From Numida meleagris (Eukaryota > Chordata > Aves > Galliformes > Numididae), in contig NC_034414.1 of NCBI RefSeq assembly GCF_002078875.1, positions 9,374,495 through 9,438,494 on the forward strand: DNA of 64,000 nt, read 5' to 3'. A model generated the notes under the pieces. It did no database searches. It saw only the letters and a list, made by a program, of their open reading frames with translations, and was not told the origin of the DNA. Both the position numbers and the translations under genes were made by a program. Each line of letters begins with the position of its first letter. The first letter of the stretch is position 1. Below, in pieces: positions 1-13,425 of this stretch.

Positions 1-2239
1 TTTTGCTAATGTTTTAAAGCAAAACGTCTTGAGATCAAGAAGTTTTCTTGTCTGATCTCACTCAAAGCAATTAATTCACCAGAAAATATGACCAGAAATT
101 GAGAGAGCTTTCTCTGTATCTGGGGGTATGAAGTACTGGTCCCTCTTCAGCACCTTAACTTAGTATGAATTCATGATTCTGTTCTGTGATCACCTCATCA
201 AGAACAGACTACGCTTTAGAAGAATGAAAAAAAAAAAGGAGTTTCGTGTTTGCTTTTTGTTTGTTCGTTTTGAACAAAGGAGATGTGCCGTGAACTGGTG
301 ACTTCATCCCACTGCATGCTGTCATCTCTGAAAGATGAGATGTCACAATCAGTGCACAAAAGTGGCCTTCTGTCTAAAGCCTTTCATTGATATCCAATAC
401 TATGTCTAAACTCTAAAGAGACATTTAGGATAAGTAATGTGAAGTTACGGACAATCCTGTTCCTTAACATTTTCAGGTAACTGTTAGGAGAAACCAGTGG
501 TATTGGTACATCCTGCAATTATCAGAAGTCAGAGCAGCGCATAAATGAAAGCAACACAAGAAACTGCACACATCTGTGCTCTTTCTTTCCACGAGAAAGC
601 AAGGTAGCTTGTCCTTTGCTTTTGACATGGGGTAAGAAGGTGCCTCAGAGTAGCTACACGCTGTAACTTCATACCAACCGGTTTTGGTAGCCAGGTCTTT
701 CATTTTCAAATCAAAGTGTTATTTAATAAATGCAGTTGCTGCTCATTTCCATAACTCTTCTCCCTATACACCCTTTAACAATAAAGCGTGCTTACATTTG
801 AAAAAAGCCTTCCGCCTCTCTTCTTTCTTTGACTCAATAGCTTGCTACTGCCTACAAATGCTACTAACAACAAACCTGTGGTTCAGACTCTACAGCTACA
901 ATCCTTCACTCAGAACAAAATAATGCCTCTTCTTTCAATTTGTGTACAAGCTGCTCAGTCTCCGCTGAGCGTTACAGGAGTTCAGACAGCCAACTTTAAG
1001 TGGAAATGAGATGATAACCTTCCTACGGATGAAGCGAGATTGCCCCACAGCAAGCAGCCAAGACAGCAAGTAGATACTGTTAAAGTGTATCCGTGGTCAG
1101 CAACTCCCACACAGGGAACAGGGCTCTGTCTCTGGGTAGGAGACAAACACAGACTAGAGAGGCAGAAGAGCTTAACCAGATATACGAAGCTTTTCCTGTT
1201 TCCAAGTTGACAGACTGCATCTCAGCCATATATCATATTTTCCACCAGTATTAAATGTAGATTAAAGCAGCAGCAAAAATCATCAAAACGTGGCTAAGGA
1301 GCTTGCATAATCTGCAACTGTCACATGGGTGACTTTCCAGCGGGAGGTCACACTGGGACTTGACGATTTAAAAGTAAGTAACCATCCGTGTATCTCTGCA
1401 GCCACAACTCAAAGTTTGAAGGTTTCTGGAGTCAGCCTCCACGAGCAATCAGTGGTATCGAAGCAAGTAAGTGTGTACTGCCTAGACCAGTCTCCCAACC
1501 AAAGCTGTTAGAAAAGAAGCGTGATAGTTTTTTTCTTTCAGGAATTTCAACCTAAATCTGACACAGACAGCCCTCAGGGAGCAGCTCTGGCCCAGTGCCT
1601 GCCTCTACTTAAAATAAAATGGAGAGCTGCACGGGGGAAACCTTGCTGGCTTTTCCAGAGCTTCCCCCAAAACAACAACCAACATGCAACCACAAAACTC
1701 TCAAGAGCGCTCCAACACTAAGGGAAAGAACTCGGCAAGGCAAAACGTTGCAGCACTTCCTGACATTAGCCACCATAAACACTGAGGGGGATCTATTTAT
1801 TAAAATTCTTCGTGAACAGACAACAAAGATATCTTTTCTGTCCTGTTTGCAGATGAGTCTATGGCAACGTTCCTTTATAACCACAGTATGGAGTGAGACA
1901 ACCTGTAGCTCCAAGGCACTTCCAAATAATTTCACACCGTGCCATTTTACTAATATGAATGCATTTCTGCACAAGCACAGCATAGAGAACAACCAGATAT
2001 AACAGGAAATGGAAACCAAGGAGAGAAAAATGAAGTCAAGCAGAGCACACCCCTCCATTTTAAGGCACAGACACTCCAGAGCACTGCCCCAAAACAACCC
2101 TGCAGAGACACTCACAGTCCAGTGCCTTCAGACCAGCACGCTTCCTGCAAGCAAAGGCCTGCTGTAAGGACAGCACGCTAAGGAATGACACTAAAAAAAT
2201 GATAAAGGGAAAAGCAGAACCCAAGAATCCCAAACTTAC
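1..2239 (-). other. SWAP70 intron 2 (left end truncated by the window)
   Basis: The sequence follows the donor GTAAGT at 2239. I looked for the next SWAP70 exon (family residues beginning VQDNFDKIEF) and did not find it, so it must lie to the left of base 1. Open frames here, including one at 1609-2115 on the minus strand, show no family similarity. A short A run sits at 228-238. No transposable element is recognised. Confidence 0.7.
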
Positions 2240-2380
2240 CTTTTCCAGGATGAATTTGTTTAAATAAGGCATGTAACCCTGATTGGAAACCGGTCCTTCG
2301 TCATCATCCCTAAAGTGTTCTTCCAAAGCCACCGGGTCATGAGGAACATTTAACACCGTGCACAGGTTGTGGGAAAGGAC
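2240..2380 (-). CDS. SWAP70: SWAP70 coding exon 2
   Basis: This exon has 47 codons, phase 0 at both ends, acceptor CCCCAG|GTC and donor AAG|GTAAGT. It encodes [20 protein letters not shown] and on to NKFILEK, the second part of the EF-hand-like N-terminal region, rich in acidic residues (FRDDDEGP). It matches vertebrate SWAP70 almost residue for residue. Confidence 0.95.
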
Positions 2381-2513
2381 CTGGGGACAGAACAGAAATC
2401 AGTGACACCGCTGTCGGGCTGCGCTTTCTCCAGAGCAGAGCTGTGATTCACGGGACCGTGAGCAGACAATGGCACCTTCATGTCAGTGTCAGTTCTGCCC
2501 TGAAGATTTCTCA

Positions 2514-2544
<31 letters not shown>

Positions 2545-5500
2545 CAAAACAAAAAAAAAAAAACCACCCAAATTTTAACTAAAAGAAATTGACTCCAAGG
2601 ATTTGACTGCTTCACACAGTTACAATGGTGATTACAAACAGATCCATTGCTATAGAAGCTGTCCTTTGTATGCATACTCTTATGCATTTGAAAGCCAGGA
2701 GAGGCATGAAGAAACACCAAAGTAACATGTACACTGTGAAATTAGACAGCTAGGGAAAATGACCACCAACAGCCAGCCTCGGAAATTATAAGTAATTATT
2801 ATCCAGTGAAAACAAGTATCAAAGAAAAGAATCCAATATGCAACCTTTAGCTCACAAAAAAATGACCATTGCAATTAAAGTATTAACTACAGGTCTCTGC
2901 CATCTGCTTGCTTTTGGGTTACTTTTCAACATTCACCCCAAGTTTTAGACGATAAAAGAAAAGAAAGGGTATGGAAAGGGGAAGAGCTTAGATGTGCTTC
3001 TACAATTTTTATTTTAAAAAGGTATTTGCATGAATTATGTCAAGAGCTTAACGCCCACCAGCTCTCACGTCTGTTCTTGAGAAATGGCCTTCAAGAAGAG
3101 GCGACACACTCGATTAGTTTTAAGGAAGTACAGAATTACTGAAAACTGACTGGCAGCCTATGCATCTTAACTGCTTCAACACCGAACTAACGCGTCGGTG
3201 CCAACAACAGGAAAGCAGGGCCGGAGTACCAGCTGCTCCTGTGCCACCAGCACTTTTCTCACAAAGACACAGGGACATTTCTTTTGCTTTCACACCGCCT
3301 CCTGAGCCAGGTCACCCCCTAGCACACTGCCACCCTGGGGACCACGAAGGGTTAAGCTTCTGAGATTGCATACCAGTGGCAGGAGCTGGGTTAAGGATGC
3401 AGCTCTGCATGCCCAAGAATGCTCTGTGCTGAAAAATGTAAAGGAGAACCAAAGGCAGAAATACAGGTAAAACAAAATTAGGCAGAAGCCGCAAAATAAG
3501 AAGTGGAAGCTTGAAGTCTTCAAAGTCTGGGAAATCAAACACGTGCTACACGCTTGAAATGTCTTTTATTCTGTCCCCGGATAAACTAATATACATTTAC
3601 TTTTCATGTATATGCTAAGGAGACACATGGAGTCTAAGCACTAACTGGCATGAAGTCCTACAAAGTCAGCCTAAAATAAAAGTTCAGTTCAGCGGAGAAT
3701 TACTCTCCACACACTCTGAAAGTTTCCATTTCTTTCAGAAAAGCACACCTCTCCAAAAGAAACATGTTTTAATACTTGCATCCTAGCACTAAGCCACAAG
3801 ATCTAACAGCTGCAAAGTTAAAGAACGGGAAAACAATAGCATCAGCCTTACCACATCAAAAACTGTATTTCCCAAAGTAGCAAAACAGTATTTATGAGTT
3901 ACCACAGTTCACACTACTCTCCATCAGCAGTCTATTCTCTCCAATCTATCCTTACTTTAACAAACAAACTGTACCAAGTATTTGAGTCCTTGTGATTCAC
4001 ATGTGGGGGAAAAAACATGCCATCATGAGTGTTTCCCCTTCTATTTAAGGCTTCGGAGGGATTCCTGACTTTCTGTGAGGGGGAAGGGGATCTCACTTTT
4101 GCACCTAGGCTACAGTTGCTAATACAGAGGATACAGTAGCTATAAATGTAGCTAATAAAAACGTTCTACAAACATTACTGATTTGAACATATTACCAACA
4201 TAACTTAAATGTTCAACAAAACACCTTCTCATCATATCCCCTCCACGTACTCCTCTTCTGCCCTTGGCTTCCTTGCTGTGCTTTGGCTGTCAGAAAGTTA
4301 GGTGCTTTCTGCATCCAACCATCAATTACCAGGAAAGAATTCCACTTTCAGTCTTTTCTAAGGGCTGCCTTATCTGCCATCTCTTCTGTACCCAGTGCTC
4401 TTTTCATAGCTCAGGAAATTCCTCCACGCCTGCCAAAGCCTGCCATTCTTCAACACGGCCCAGTGCCAGCTGATTTCTTCCCTCACAGGGCAAGCCTGAA
4501 AAATTCCGCTCTGAGGTCTCATTCTGTCTTGTTTTGTTCTTTCAGATTGCATTATCAGGACCATCACAGACTCATCTTTAATGATCTATTTTCTTTTGTA
4601 GAAGCAAAGAAAAATCAAACAGAACAAAGCAAACGAAAAAGCTCCAAACAACTAATAGCCAAGTAGTGAATTAATTAAGGTAGGAAAACTGCTGAAGCTC
4701 TATCAACCATGAGGAGGTTTCGCACCAGCGAGGGTTATTCCCCAGTGCCGTGTGGTTGCTGGGCAGCTTTCTCCTCTCCCGGCACCTGCTGTGCTCTGGA
4801 TGCCTGTCTAACAACCTACAGCTGCAGCAGGTAGATCCAGCGGGGATCCCCAGGCTGCAGCCCACAGTGGGTCACGAGTGTTCTGCAGAGGGTGCACAAA
4901 GACACCGCTCTCCTTTTTCCTTTTTCAATCGGAAGTTTTCTAAGAGAGGTGCCCAGGGGTACCAAAGAAATACGGGAGGTGTTTTGCTATACTGATAGAT
5001 AACCCAACACCAAAGGTTTCTGTAGCTACTGCTACAGACTTCGGACATTGCTTTCACTGGAGGGCTGAACCCCAGCCCAGCTCTATGCACTGCAGCTGCT
5101 GCCCACTGGGCCTCTCCAAAACCTCATGCACGTGGAATTGTCACCACCTGAGTGGCTCCATTTAACCTTGTCCATAGAAGTGATCTGCATTTCTAAGAGG
5201 GACGGGAGCTCCGCTACTTCTTGCCCAGTAACAAAAATTTGGCCCAGATGACAGTAGGACCATTAAGAGGACAGATTATTTCTACAGTGACTATTATCAG
5301 GTTCCTCCGTATTTTTCCTTTCCTTTCTTTTCCATCTTTTGGGGGGCCTCCTCCCTCCCCCATCTCTCTTTAATGCCTGAAAACGTTGGCAGCACAGACC
5401 CCGACAGCTCCATTCAGTGGCCTCGTGTGAATTCCTTCCAGGACATTCTTGGCTCATCTCTCCCCAACATCCATGTCAGCAGCCAGCCCGCCAAAGCAGG

Positions 5501-8406
5501 CCCTCACAGTGCTTTCCCTTTTCCTCGCCTAATCAGCGTGAAACCAGCACCGAGCAGCCCTTAGCACAGCCACAAGGCGTTCTGGCCAGGCCACGTCACA
5601 GCGCCTCTGCAGCACAGCCTCCTCGCCCACCAGACCTGGGCTCACGGATGCCAGCTTGGCCGCACCAGGGCGTGCACACCGAGCCCCGTGTGCAGTCCCG
5701 CAGCACGACTGCAGCTCTGAGTCACCATGACTAATTTCCTACTGCCCCTCGGTGCTGGACAAAGCCAATTGTCCCACGGGGTCAGACCCGCTCCTCGCAG
5801 ATTCTCAGCCTTTCCAGCGCCTCGCTGCATTGTTTGAAGCCTTCCTCTCTGTCCAGCGGGCCCTCTTGCCCCGATTGCACTATCCTTCCTCTTCCACCAG
5901 CCTCTGACTTCCCATTTAGCAGAAGGGCAAAGTGTAGATAAGAGGTGCAATAACCCCGTAACATCCCAGGTATGGCTAAAGGCCAAGTTTAAGTTTTATA
6001 GGCTTCACTAGCAGCTTTGGTTGCCTGCACCTTGCCAGTGTGCCTGAGGCCACATCGCATTCCCTGCAGGTAACGCACCAGCAACCCAGGACTTGGCAAA
6101 TCTGTCCAACGGCAGCACACGGAGCAAAACAGGCAAATAACGCCACTGCCAAGGCAGAGAACTCTCACAGCAACACAAGGAAGAGCTTCTGAAGAGAGAG
6201 TAAGAACAAACTGGTACAAAATATCAGTTCCACTATCACACATATGCCACAAGGAGGGTTACTGGCTGCTAAGTGTAACTCCATTTAAAGCCACACTCAA
6301 GTTCCAGGTGGAAAGCAGATTAAACATTGACACATTCAAGAAACTTTTAAAATAAGTCAATTTTAAAATGGCAGAATGCAAGAAAGGAGAGATTGGATTT
6401 AAATGTAGGAAAGCAAGCATTCACATGTAGCTCATACTCAAACCTCAACAGCAGCTATAATTGCATCCACAAAGATACTTCAGCCTTGCTATAGCAATGT
6501 TTTAAAGCATTGTAACAAAACAATGATTGTATTTAAACACGTAAGAAAAAAAATATACAAACATTTCTACTCACGTAGAAGAATGGTAACATCAGTAGCT
6601 GTAACAGTAGAACTTTTGGGGATTACTTATTAGACAAAAAAAAAAAAATCAGCGCACAGTGGAAAAAGGGAACATTCAAAATTAGACAGAGAACAGATCT
6701 TGTGGGGTTTTTTTTACCTTAGCTAAAAATACAGCATGCTGCTCTCTGAAAACAAACTGATTCTTACCAAACTTTTTCATAATGAAAGACTCATTAAGCT
6801 ACTAAACATTTTTAGTATTGCTGCTGATCTCTACTAGCCTACTTACTCCAAATCTCTTCTCTCTGCTTTATAGGGGTGGTATTGCTTATTTGTTGTAAAC
6901 ATGGACAAGAAATGCATCACTGCTAAATAATTCCCTGGTACAACACAGCCCCAAGTCAATGAGGCAGAGCTCCTGCCCTATCGCCCCAATGGCGACAGCC
7001 ATGCATTCACATTTTCTCCATAGTAGGACCATTGGTTCAGCACCAGCATTCATCCTCTGCCCCAGAAAGGTTGTGGAAGAATACTCTCTGCCTCTTGCCA
7101 GGTTTCCTGAAAACAAATTCCTGCTGGCCATGGAGAAGCAGCATTTCAGCTCCCCAAATGCCACTTCCCTACGAGCCTTTGCACCAGAGACAACTGCACC
7201 GAACCACCAAAGCCTATTGCTTTTCCATGCCTTTTCACTAGCATAAAACACCAAAATAGCCTGGGAAGGCAATGAGGAGAGAAGTTTAGTTTCCCCTCCC
7301 GTTTTTGTTTTATCTTTTTTATACATGAGCATTTGCAGGCACGGGACTAACAAGACCAATAACTGTGCTTCGGCTTGGAAGCACAACTGCTCCTCTAGCA
7401 CCCAGCATGTCAACCAATGATCCTAGTGCAGAAACGCTGACACCTCAGGTGGAGCGTGCTGCGTGAGCCCACCAGCACCAGCCCCTTCTTCAGCCATGTC
7501 CTCACCGCGTGCCCACACACAGCTGTTCCCCACCTGGTGATGCCTCATGGGGACTGCAGCACAGCAATCACAGCCCTGCACATGAGGCAGCATGGTGAGA
7601 GCAGGGCTCCTCTAGAATGCAAGAAGGGAAAGCCCTTAGTGTGAGCCAGGCCGGCCTTGCGGCCCTGCCGCCCCTACCAAGAATGGAGAAGAGGAACAGG
7701 CTGCCCGCACCCAGCCACGCGCTGGAGGTGCTGCATGATGCTGCCCGTGGTGGGGCCGAACCCCAAAGCATCCAAACCCAGCAGGCAAAGCAAGCCCAGA
7801 GCCACAACAAGGAGCCACAGTTCCGGATGTCAACAGGTGTTGTGTTCTTATTCAAAATATTTGTTTAGCCAGATCACTGCTATTATTGCCAGGCCAAAGC
7901 AGCCCCATAAAGCAGGGCCAAGATGGGACAGGGCTCGGCAAGCTGCCTGGAAGCTCTTTTAACAGCCCAAACATTACTTCAGAGCTCGAGCGAGGAAGAA
8001 AGGCGCAGTTGGAGCCTCTTGACTAATTCTCCTGTGTGTACCCAAAGAAGAGAGCACTGTGGAGCCCCGCTCTCCCCTTGGCAGGCCCATCCCGCTTGGG
8101 CACAGCTAAGCCGTGGGGACGGGCCGCGGCCAGGCGCTCCAGGTGCTCCGCGCGGAGGGCAGCGCCGCAGAGCCACGGGCCCGGCGTGCCGCGAGGGAGG
8201 AAAAACAGTTAACGGCCCCCCCCAGCGGGCTTCGGAACGGGCGGCCGCGTGCCCCCGGCCGGTCCCGGCCGCCCCAACCCAGCCCCGCTCCCCGCCTCGC
8301 GCCTTGCCTTGAGCTGCGACTTGGAGACCTTCCCGCTGCGGTCGAGGTCGAGCGCGGTGAAGGCGTGCCAGATGGCCTTCAGCAGCTCCTCCTTGAGGCC
8401 CACCAT
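2240..8406 (-). CDS. SWAP70: SWAP70, 5' part of the coding region (exons 1-2 of a gene that runs off the left edge)
   Basis: SWAP-70 is a PIP3-binding protein of B cells and other cells that works with Rac and F-actin. The family protein has an N-terminal EF-hand-like region, a central PH domain and a C-terminal coiled coil. Only 80 residues are visible: exon 1 (8406-8308, 33 codons) and exon 2 (2380-2240, 47 codons), both phase 0. The join K33|V34 gives a continuous SWAP70 N-terminus. Residues 20-31 resemble an EF-hand loop (D20, D22, S24, G25), but the last ligand position is Gln, not Glu. The PH domain and coiled coil must lie beyond the left edge. The intron between the exons is 5,927 bases and starts with GC instead of GT. 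Identification rests on near identity with the vertebrate SWAP70 N-terminus as I remember it, and on WEE1 lying immediately upstream. Confidence 0.93.
2381..8307 (-). other. SWAP70 intron 1 (GC-AG, 5.9 kb)
   Basis: This is an intron between phase 0 exons. It carries an (AAAAC)n/poly-A tract at 2513-2563. The part from about 4,700 to 8,300 is richer in GC than the rest and has many overlapping chance open frames on both strands. No exon, RNA gene or transposable element is recognised. The last few hundred bases before exon 1 belong to the promoter CpG island. Confidence 0.75.
2513..2563. repeat. (AAAAC)n microsatellite with A tail
   Basis: Six perfect AAAAC units at 2521-2550 are followed by 13 A and preceded by a short A run. 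It lies in SWAP70 intron 1, 133 bases from exon 2 (it precedes exon 2 in transcription). The length is likely to vary between individuals. Confidence 0.95.
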
Positions 8407-8690
8407 GGCCGGCCCGGCTGCCGCCACCCCACTCCTGCCGCCGCTCCGGCTCCGGCTCTCCCTTCCCGTTGCCCGCCGCCGCCGGGCCCGCCCCGCAACG
8501 CCCCGGGGGCGGGAGTCCGGCCCAGCCACCACAGGCGCCTCCCCGCGCAGCGCTGAGGGGAGCTGGGCGCGAGCCGCCCGTTTCCCGCCCCTCTGCTCTC
8601 GCAGCCTCGGCTGAGGGGCAGCGCCCGGCCTCCGCGAGGGGTCGGTTAGGGCCTACCCACCCGCTTCACCCAGTAACTGAGCAGCCACGG
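8040..8690 (-). promoter_or_regulatory. SWAP70 CpG-island promoter and first exon region
   Basis: This is a dense block of G, C and CpG around the SWAP70 start codon within otherwise AT-rich DNA. GC boxes (Sp/KLF type) are at 8487-8494 (CCCGCCCC) and 8505-8513 (GGGGGCGGG). There is no TATA box. The transcription start is probably within about 200 bases above 8406, but the sequence does not fix it. Confidence 0.75.
8308..8406 (-). CDS. SWAP70: SWAP70 coding exon 1 (start codon)
   Basis: The start ATG at 8406-8404 lies in a good Kozak context (GGCC before, G after). The exon encodes 33 residues beginning [16 protein letters not shown] and ending SKSQLK. It ends AAG|GCAAGG, so the intron has a GC donor at 8307-8306. 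No in-frame stop separates this ATG from a GTG at 8532, so the open frame extends about 42 codons upstream. The ATG is chosen because family similarity begins there. Confidence 0.93.
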
Positions 8691-8699
8691 GCTCGTCCC

Positions 8700-11600
8700 T
8701 GAGCACAAAACAGCGTGTCAAAGTGCGGCTAGGTTCATGAAACGTCAGAGGGAGAGCAATTAAGCTATCTTAAAGTTGATAATTGAGCGTTGACCTCATG
8801 CTTTGTATGTAGACTCCTCAGAGCAGGGACCTAACTTTTGTTTTTCAGTGTTCAGGGGTGGTCAGCAGCTCATTTTTATAAGTACAATAAAATAGAAAAC
8901 AAAATGCTCCATATAAAGTAATAGTGAAGGAGGAAACCAGCAAGCTTCCCTTCAATTACTCTCGATTTACATGACATGGCTGAATCCTTTGCCAGGACTT
9001 GTTTTCCACTAAGAACCCGAGAAGCCAAGCTCAGAGCACTAGGGCAGTAGCCCATACTCCAGTGTTTCATTAATGCTGGTTCCTGTAAGCCTCACCCGAT
9101 AAATCTTCTGGTGAGCTGATCAAAAAGAAGCTTACAAGCTAGGCATAAAACTAAAACATCGTTTTGTGTACATATACACACACAACATTTACACTGTTTT
9201 ACATATATGTGATTGAACCAAGTGAGCAATACCACTTAATCTGAAGTTCACATGCAGACAAGCTTGCATCTGCTGAGCAAAACCTTTACTTTTTATGGTG
9301 AAAGAAACACTTAAAAAAACGCAGGGCTAACTGCATCCACATCTCAAGTGTGACTGTGGGTTATTTTAAGCAACAATCCGTTTTAAGTGGACTGGTCTGG
9401 GTCTTCCTCCAACAATCTGCATTTAAAACCTTTGAAGATAACACTGGCACCGTCTATGTAACACTAATTAACAGCGATCACACTTAACCACAAAGCCCTT
9501 GATAGCACTACATAAACTAATTTCCTTGCATTATTCATGTGACAAAAGTAAGTTGTGATGCAACTTGACATACTTCTGCATTTCTTGAAAGTTGAGATCT
9601 CAGCAACTTTACTTTACAAGCTGTGCTTATTCTTAATCTTGTTTGCTCGCCCTGGTTAAAGCATGACTGAAGCGTGTTGGGGAGGTGAGGGAGGGAAAAC
9701 TGGCTCAGTCTCAGAGTGACTCACTTTCAGGAAAAAGCTTTACTTAGACCCTGCTGAGGCCCAGCCCTAAGAGGTCAATCACTTCTCTCTTCCTCCTCCC
9801 TCCAGAAGCTTAATTACTCCTTGTTACCTAAACATTTAAGTATTTGTCTGGGCGGTTCTAACTAGAACAAAAGATTACACATTCGAACTGCCACTAACTT
9901 TGTTTTATGCCATTGAGTCACTTAAATCGTCATCAAGGAAAGAATTCAGACACATCAGTAACTCTCAGATTTTGCTCAGTTAACTCAGAGAAAGTCATCC
10001 TGAACAGCAACTGGAAGAGTCGTTTTCATTTTCAGTAAAGCCACACTGAAGCAAACAGAAACCGAAGACCTTTAATACAACTTTTTAGCCTTCTTTGAAG
10101 AAAACCTGTCGTTTCACAGCAAGATTTCAACAGAAAATAAATCTAAAGCAAATGGCAGTGTTAAATGATCGACGTTACGGTTTCTGAACGGAAGAGCCCC
10201 ACTCAAAGGTCTCAAACACTGAAGGCAGGGTAAAAAGAAGCAGTAAGCATATTTGACATGATACTGTAATCAGTCCTTGTATCTCTTGATGAATTTGTTT
10301 CTTCCATCATTTTAAAATCCATTTCATCTCTGCCCTTACAACACATGCCCCAAACGTTCTCACTGAAACTATGTAGGAACTAAGCATGAAAATTATTTTA
10401 GGTGAAATAGGAAGCAGCACTGGATACCAAGTGAAATGTTAGCTCGGTCTCACCTACAAAAAGAAAGTTAATCTGATGTTTGCTTCTAAGATTTCTAGAA
10501 CAATCTTTAAAGATATTCCAGCAAAGCACTCTTACTTTCATACAGTTTTCAGCTATTTATACACATGCTTTTCCAGTCACACTTAATAGAGGTAAAATAT
10601 GGAGCACTAAGTTATCTTTTGGTTCATTCGTGGTAACAAGCATCTTAGACTACATTCATAGTTGATAAGAGAAAGTAATGGAAAACTCAGAACCTCAAGT
10701 GATTTTTGAGCTTGTACAAGCTCAGGTCCTCAAACACGCTAAATAGTAATAAACTGCTTCCTGTTTAATTAGGCTCAGTAACATTCTCTCCTCAAGGCAC
10801 CTCCCTTTCCCTTACCCCAACCCTGTATGTTGAAGGTGATAGCATCTTCACCCAATTCCAACTGTTTAAACAGAAGTGGAACTTTAATTTCCTATGTGCT
10901 GTCCTGCCCAGCCACTGCTTCTTCCTGCCGTCTCCCTGCCGTTTCTTCAGATGATAACCTGCGTCAACTCAGCAGCCTCCAACTGGGGGAGCTAGAAGCT
11001 CTCAGATGGCTTCTGCAGTTACTGAAAAAAGGGAAGGTTCATGCAGAGAAGAGCTACAGTTTGACTGTTTCTGGCCACTGCTTTAGAACAAGCCCTTGAA
11101 AACAGCCATAGCAAGGCTATTGGTAAGCAGTACAAGTGCTGAGAATTATTAAACGTGCTTTTGATATATATCAAAATTACATATACAGTGAAATCGTGGT
11201 GGTATATTTTCCAAGGCTACAGAAATACAGAGTGGGGATCAAAAAGAGAGTCACCACTTACCTAAACTACTGTTGATAAGAATGCTCAATCACTCCAGTA
11301 GAACAAAATAATGATTTCTAATAATGAGGGAAATGCCATACTAGCGCACAAACACATACTAGACAAAACATTCGCTGACTATTTTGTCTAGCAGGTGTTG
11401 CTGAAGACTACTAAACACATTAAAGACAAGGTCACAAAATCAGTTTTTGGTAGGTTGCACATGAGTTTATTTTGTTTTAAATTCAGTTCAACCATGTCAC
11501 CACTCTGTGTTGACCTGCAGGCACTGGATTCAGATTCAGGCAGAAGACGGGCAGACATGTCTAGAGGTGGCAAGAATATAAAATACCAGCATTACTGTTA

Positions 11601-13420
11601 TTTCAAGGTTCTCTTTATATGTAGTTCTTCAAAAAGTCAGGCATGCTGATCTAAGTAGTCAAAGTACTACAGTCCCTCTGCTTTGCAAAATGAGCCTAGA
11701 GAAAAAAGATCACAGGAAAAATAGTGGAAGTTGAAGTTGAATGTAGGCATTTTGAATAACATTCACCTCCCAGTTCTGATACTTGCTTCTTTAATTGAGA
11801 TAAAACTTTCTTCTGAAGTGCTGAAGTTCATCTTGTTGCGTCACGCTTGGCAGAATTTTTCCAGGTGACGTCTGACTTCGTGCATTTCACAAGAAGCTAG
11901 TAGTTTCCTTTTCCACCTGAAACGGTGTCTTGTGTATCTCTGTACAATTTTTGCCTAAACATTCTTGCATTAAATTCATAAGCTACCACAATTGTTACTT
12001 TTAGTTTCTAGTAAAGAAATCCTTCAAGGGCAGTAAAATAGAGACACCGCTTCTCACTCAGCAAGCACCTGAACCACAAATCACTGGATGCTGAGTATTC
12101 AAGGAAAGAACGCATTGACACATTTCACAAGTTCTCTGGTTCTTCCCATAGTAGTCAGGATTCTCAGCCTTACCACCATTGGCCTGACTCAGGAAAGTTG
12201 TTCCTATTAAAATTTGAGATAAAACTTCACCATTCTTACTGCTCCTGCAAACTACTGAAAAAAAAAAAAATCAAAAGTTCCTTTCAAAACATTCTCCTTC
12301 ACACATAGGAGAAAGTTAAAACCCCTAAAGCCACTTCAGTTGTATGTTTTAGGTTGGGCATCTCTTACACTGCAGATACAAAACCTGCCACCATCAAGTC
12401 TACATAGCCACTGCATACACCTTGTTTGTGCAGCAAATCTGTAACGATGTTATGAGCTTGAAGTAACAATCTGAAGTAACAACAGGTAATTATCATAGGT
12501 AGATTTAATATATTTACATTACACGGGCCAAAAGGCTTAAGTTTGTTGATTTCCTACTAATTAATTTTCATTACTTCTTAGAAGCATGCTTTAAGAGATG
12601 TCTCATGTGTATCCTATGTGTATGTATCATATACACCAAGTCAAATCTTAAAGGAACTCCAGTCTATCAGTTTTTACTGATGAGGACTGCTTATCCAGCA
12701 GTTACCTAAAACAAGCCTCTGAATTCATTGTCATATACAGAGCACCAAAACACCTTACAAATAAAAATACTTAGCAGTTAATAAGAAAACCGCCAAGTTA
12801 AACTTTGCAGGTCCACTCAACTTATATACAACATCTCTGCAAAGCCACCCTCAATTAATGTTTTAATACAGCCACCTAAAAACTTCCTAAATAGGCTAGC
12901 CTTTATTACTTTTAATGTAGCTCTCCTCTTTACGTAAGGTATACTACATACATGTGAATATTTTACATCCATGCCATGGAAAATTTGCTCTTATCATATT
13001 CCATTCAGTTCCTGCCAGTTTCCTTCCAAGCTTCTGCATTAACAGTTCTCTTCCCATTCTCAGCAATTCATGAGTTTTCCTCCTTACCTCAGAAGCAGCA
13101 GGTCTTCCTTCACAGTCTGCCCAAGTCTTCAAGTCCAGTTAGTTGAGTTCCAACTCCAGTGGCTTCAGCTTCCCACCTCGCAGTACGGATCCTGAAGCTG
13201 TAGAGACAGACTGCTGTTGACATACACCAGCACGAGCAGACTGTGTTGCTTTTGTCCCAACATACCTATCAGTGACTCCCACTCTCCTGAGAGGGAATCA
13301 CAAAGCACTAGGCAGGAATAGGAAGCAAATCTAATCTGGACTTGCCATATTCCTGACTCAACATTTCATTTCCACAACTATAAAGTTTAAATAAGCATAG
13401 GACACTACTAAACACAACTT
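8700..13420. other. Intergenic region between WEE1 and SWAP70
   Basis: This is AT-rich sequence with no conserved open frame. CA/TA-rich sequence lies at about 9165-9210. I recognise no gene, RNA gene or transposable element. Part of the right side may belong to the WEE1 3'UTR if a distal poly(A) site at 12,907-12,902 is used. Confidence 0.6.
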
Positions 13421-13425
13421 TTAAC

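Noticed and set aside
1609..2115. A 168-codon minus-strand frame in SWAP70 intron 2
   Set aside because: It does not resemble SWAP70 exon 3 or any family I know, and it is Cys/Leu-rich as expected of random sequence.
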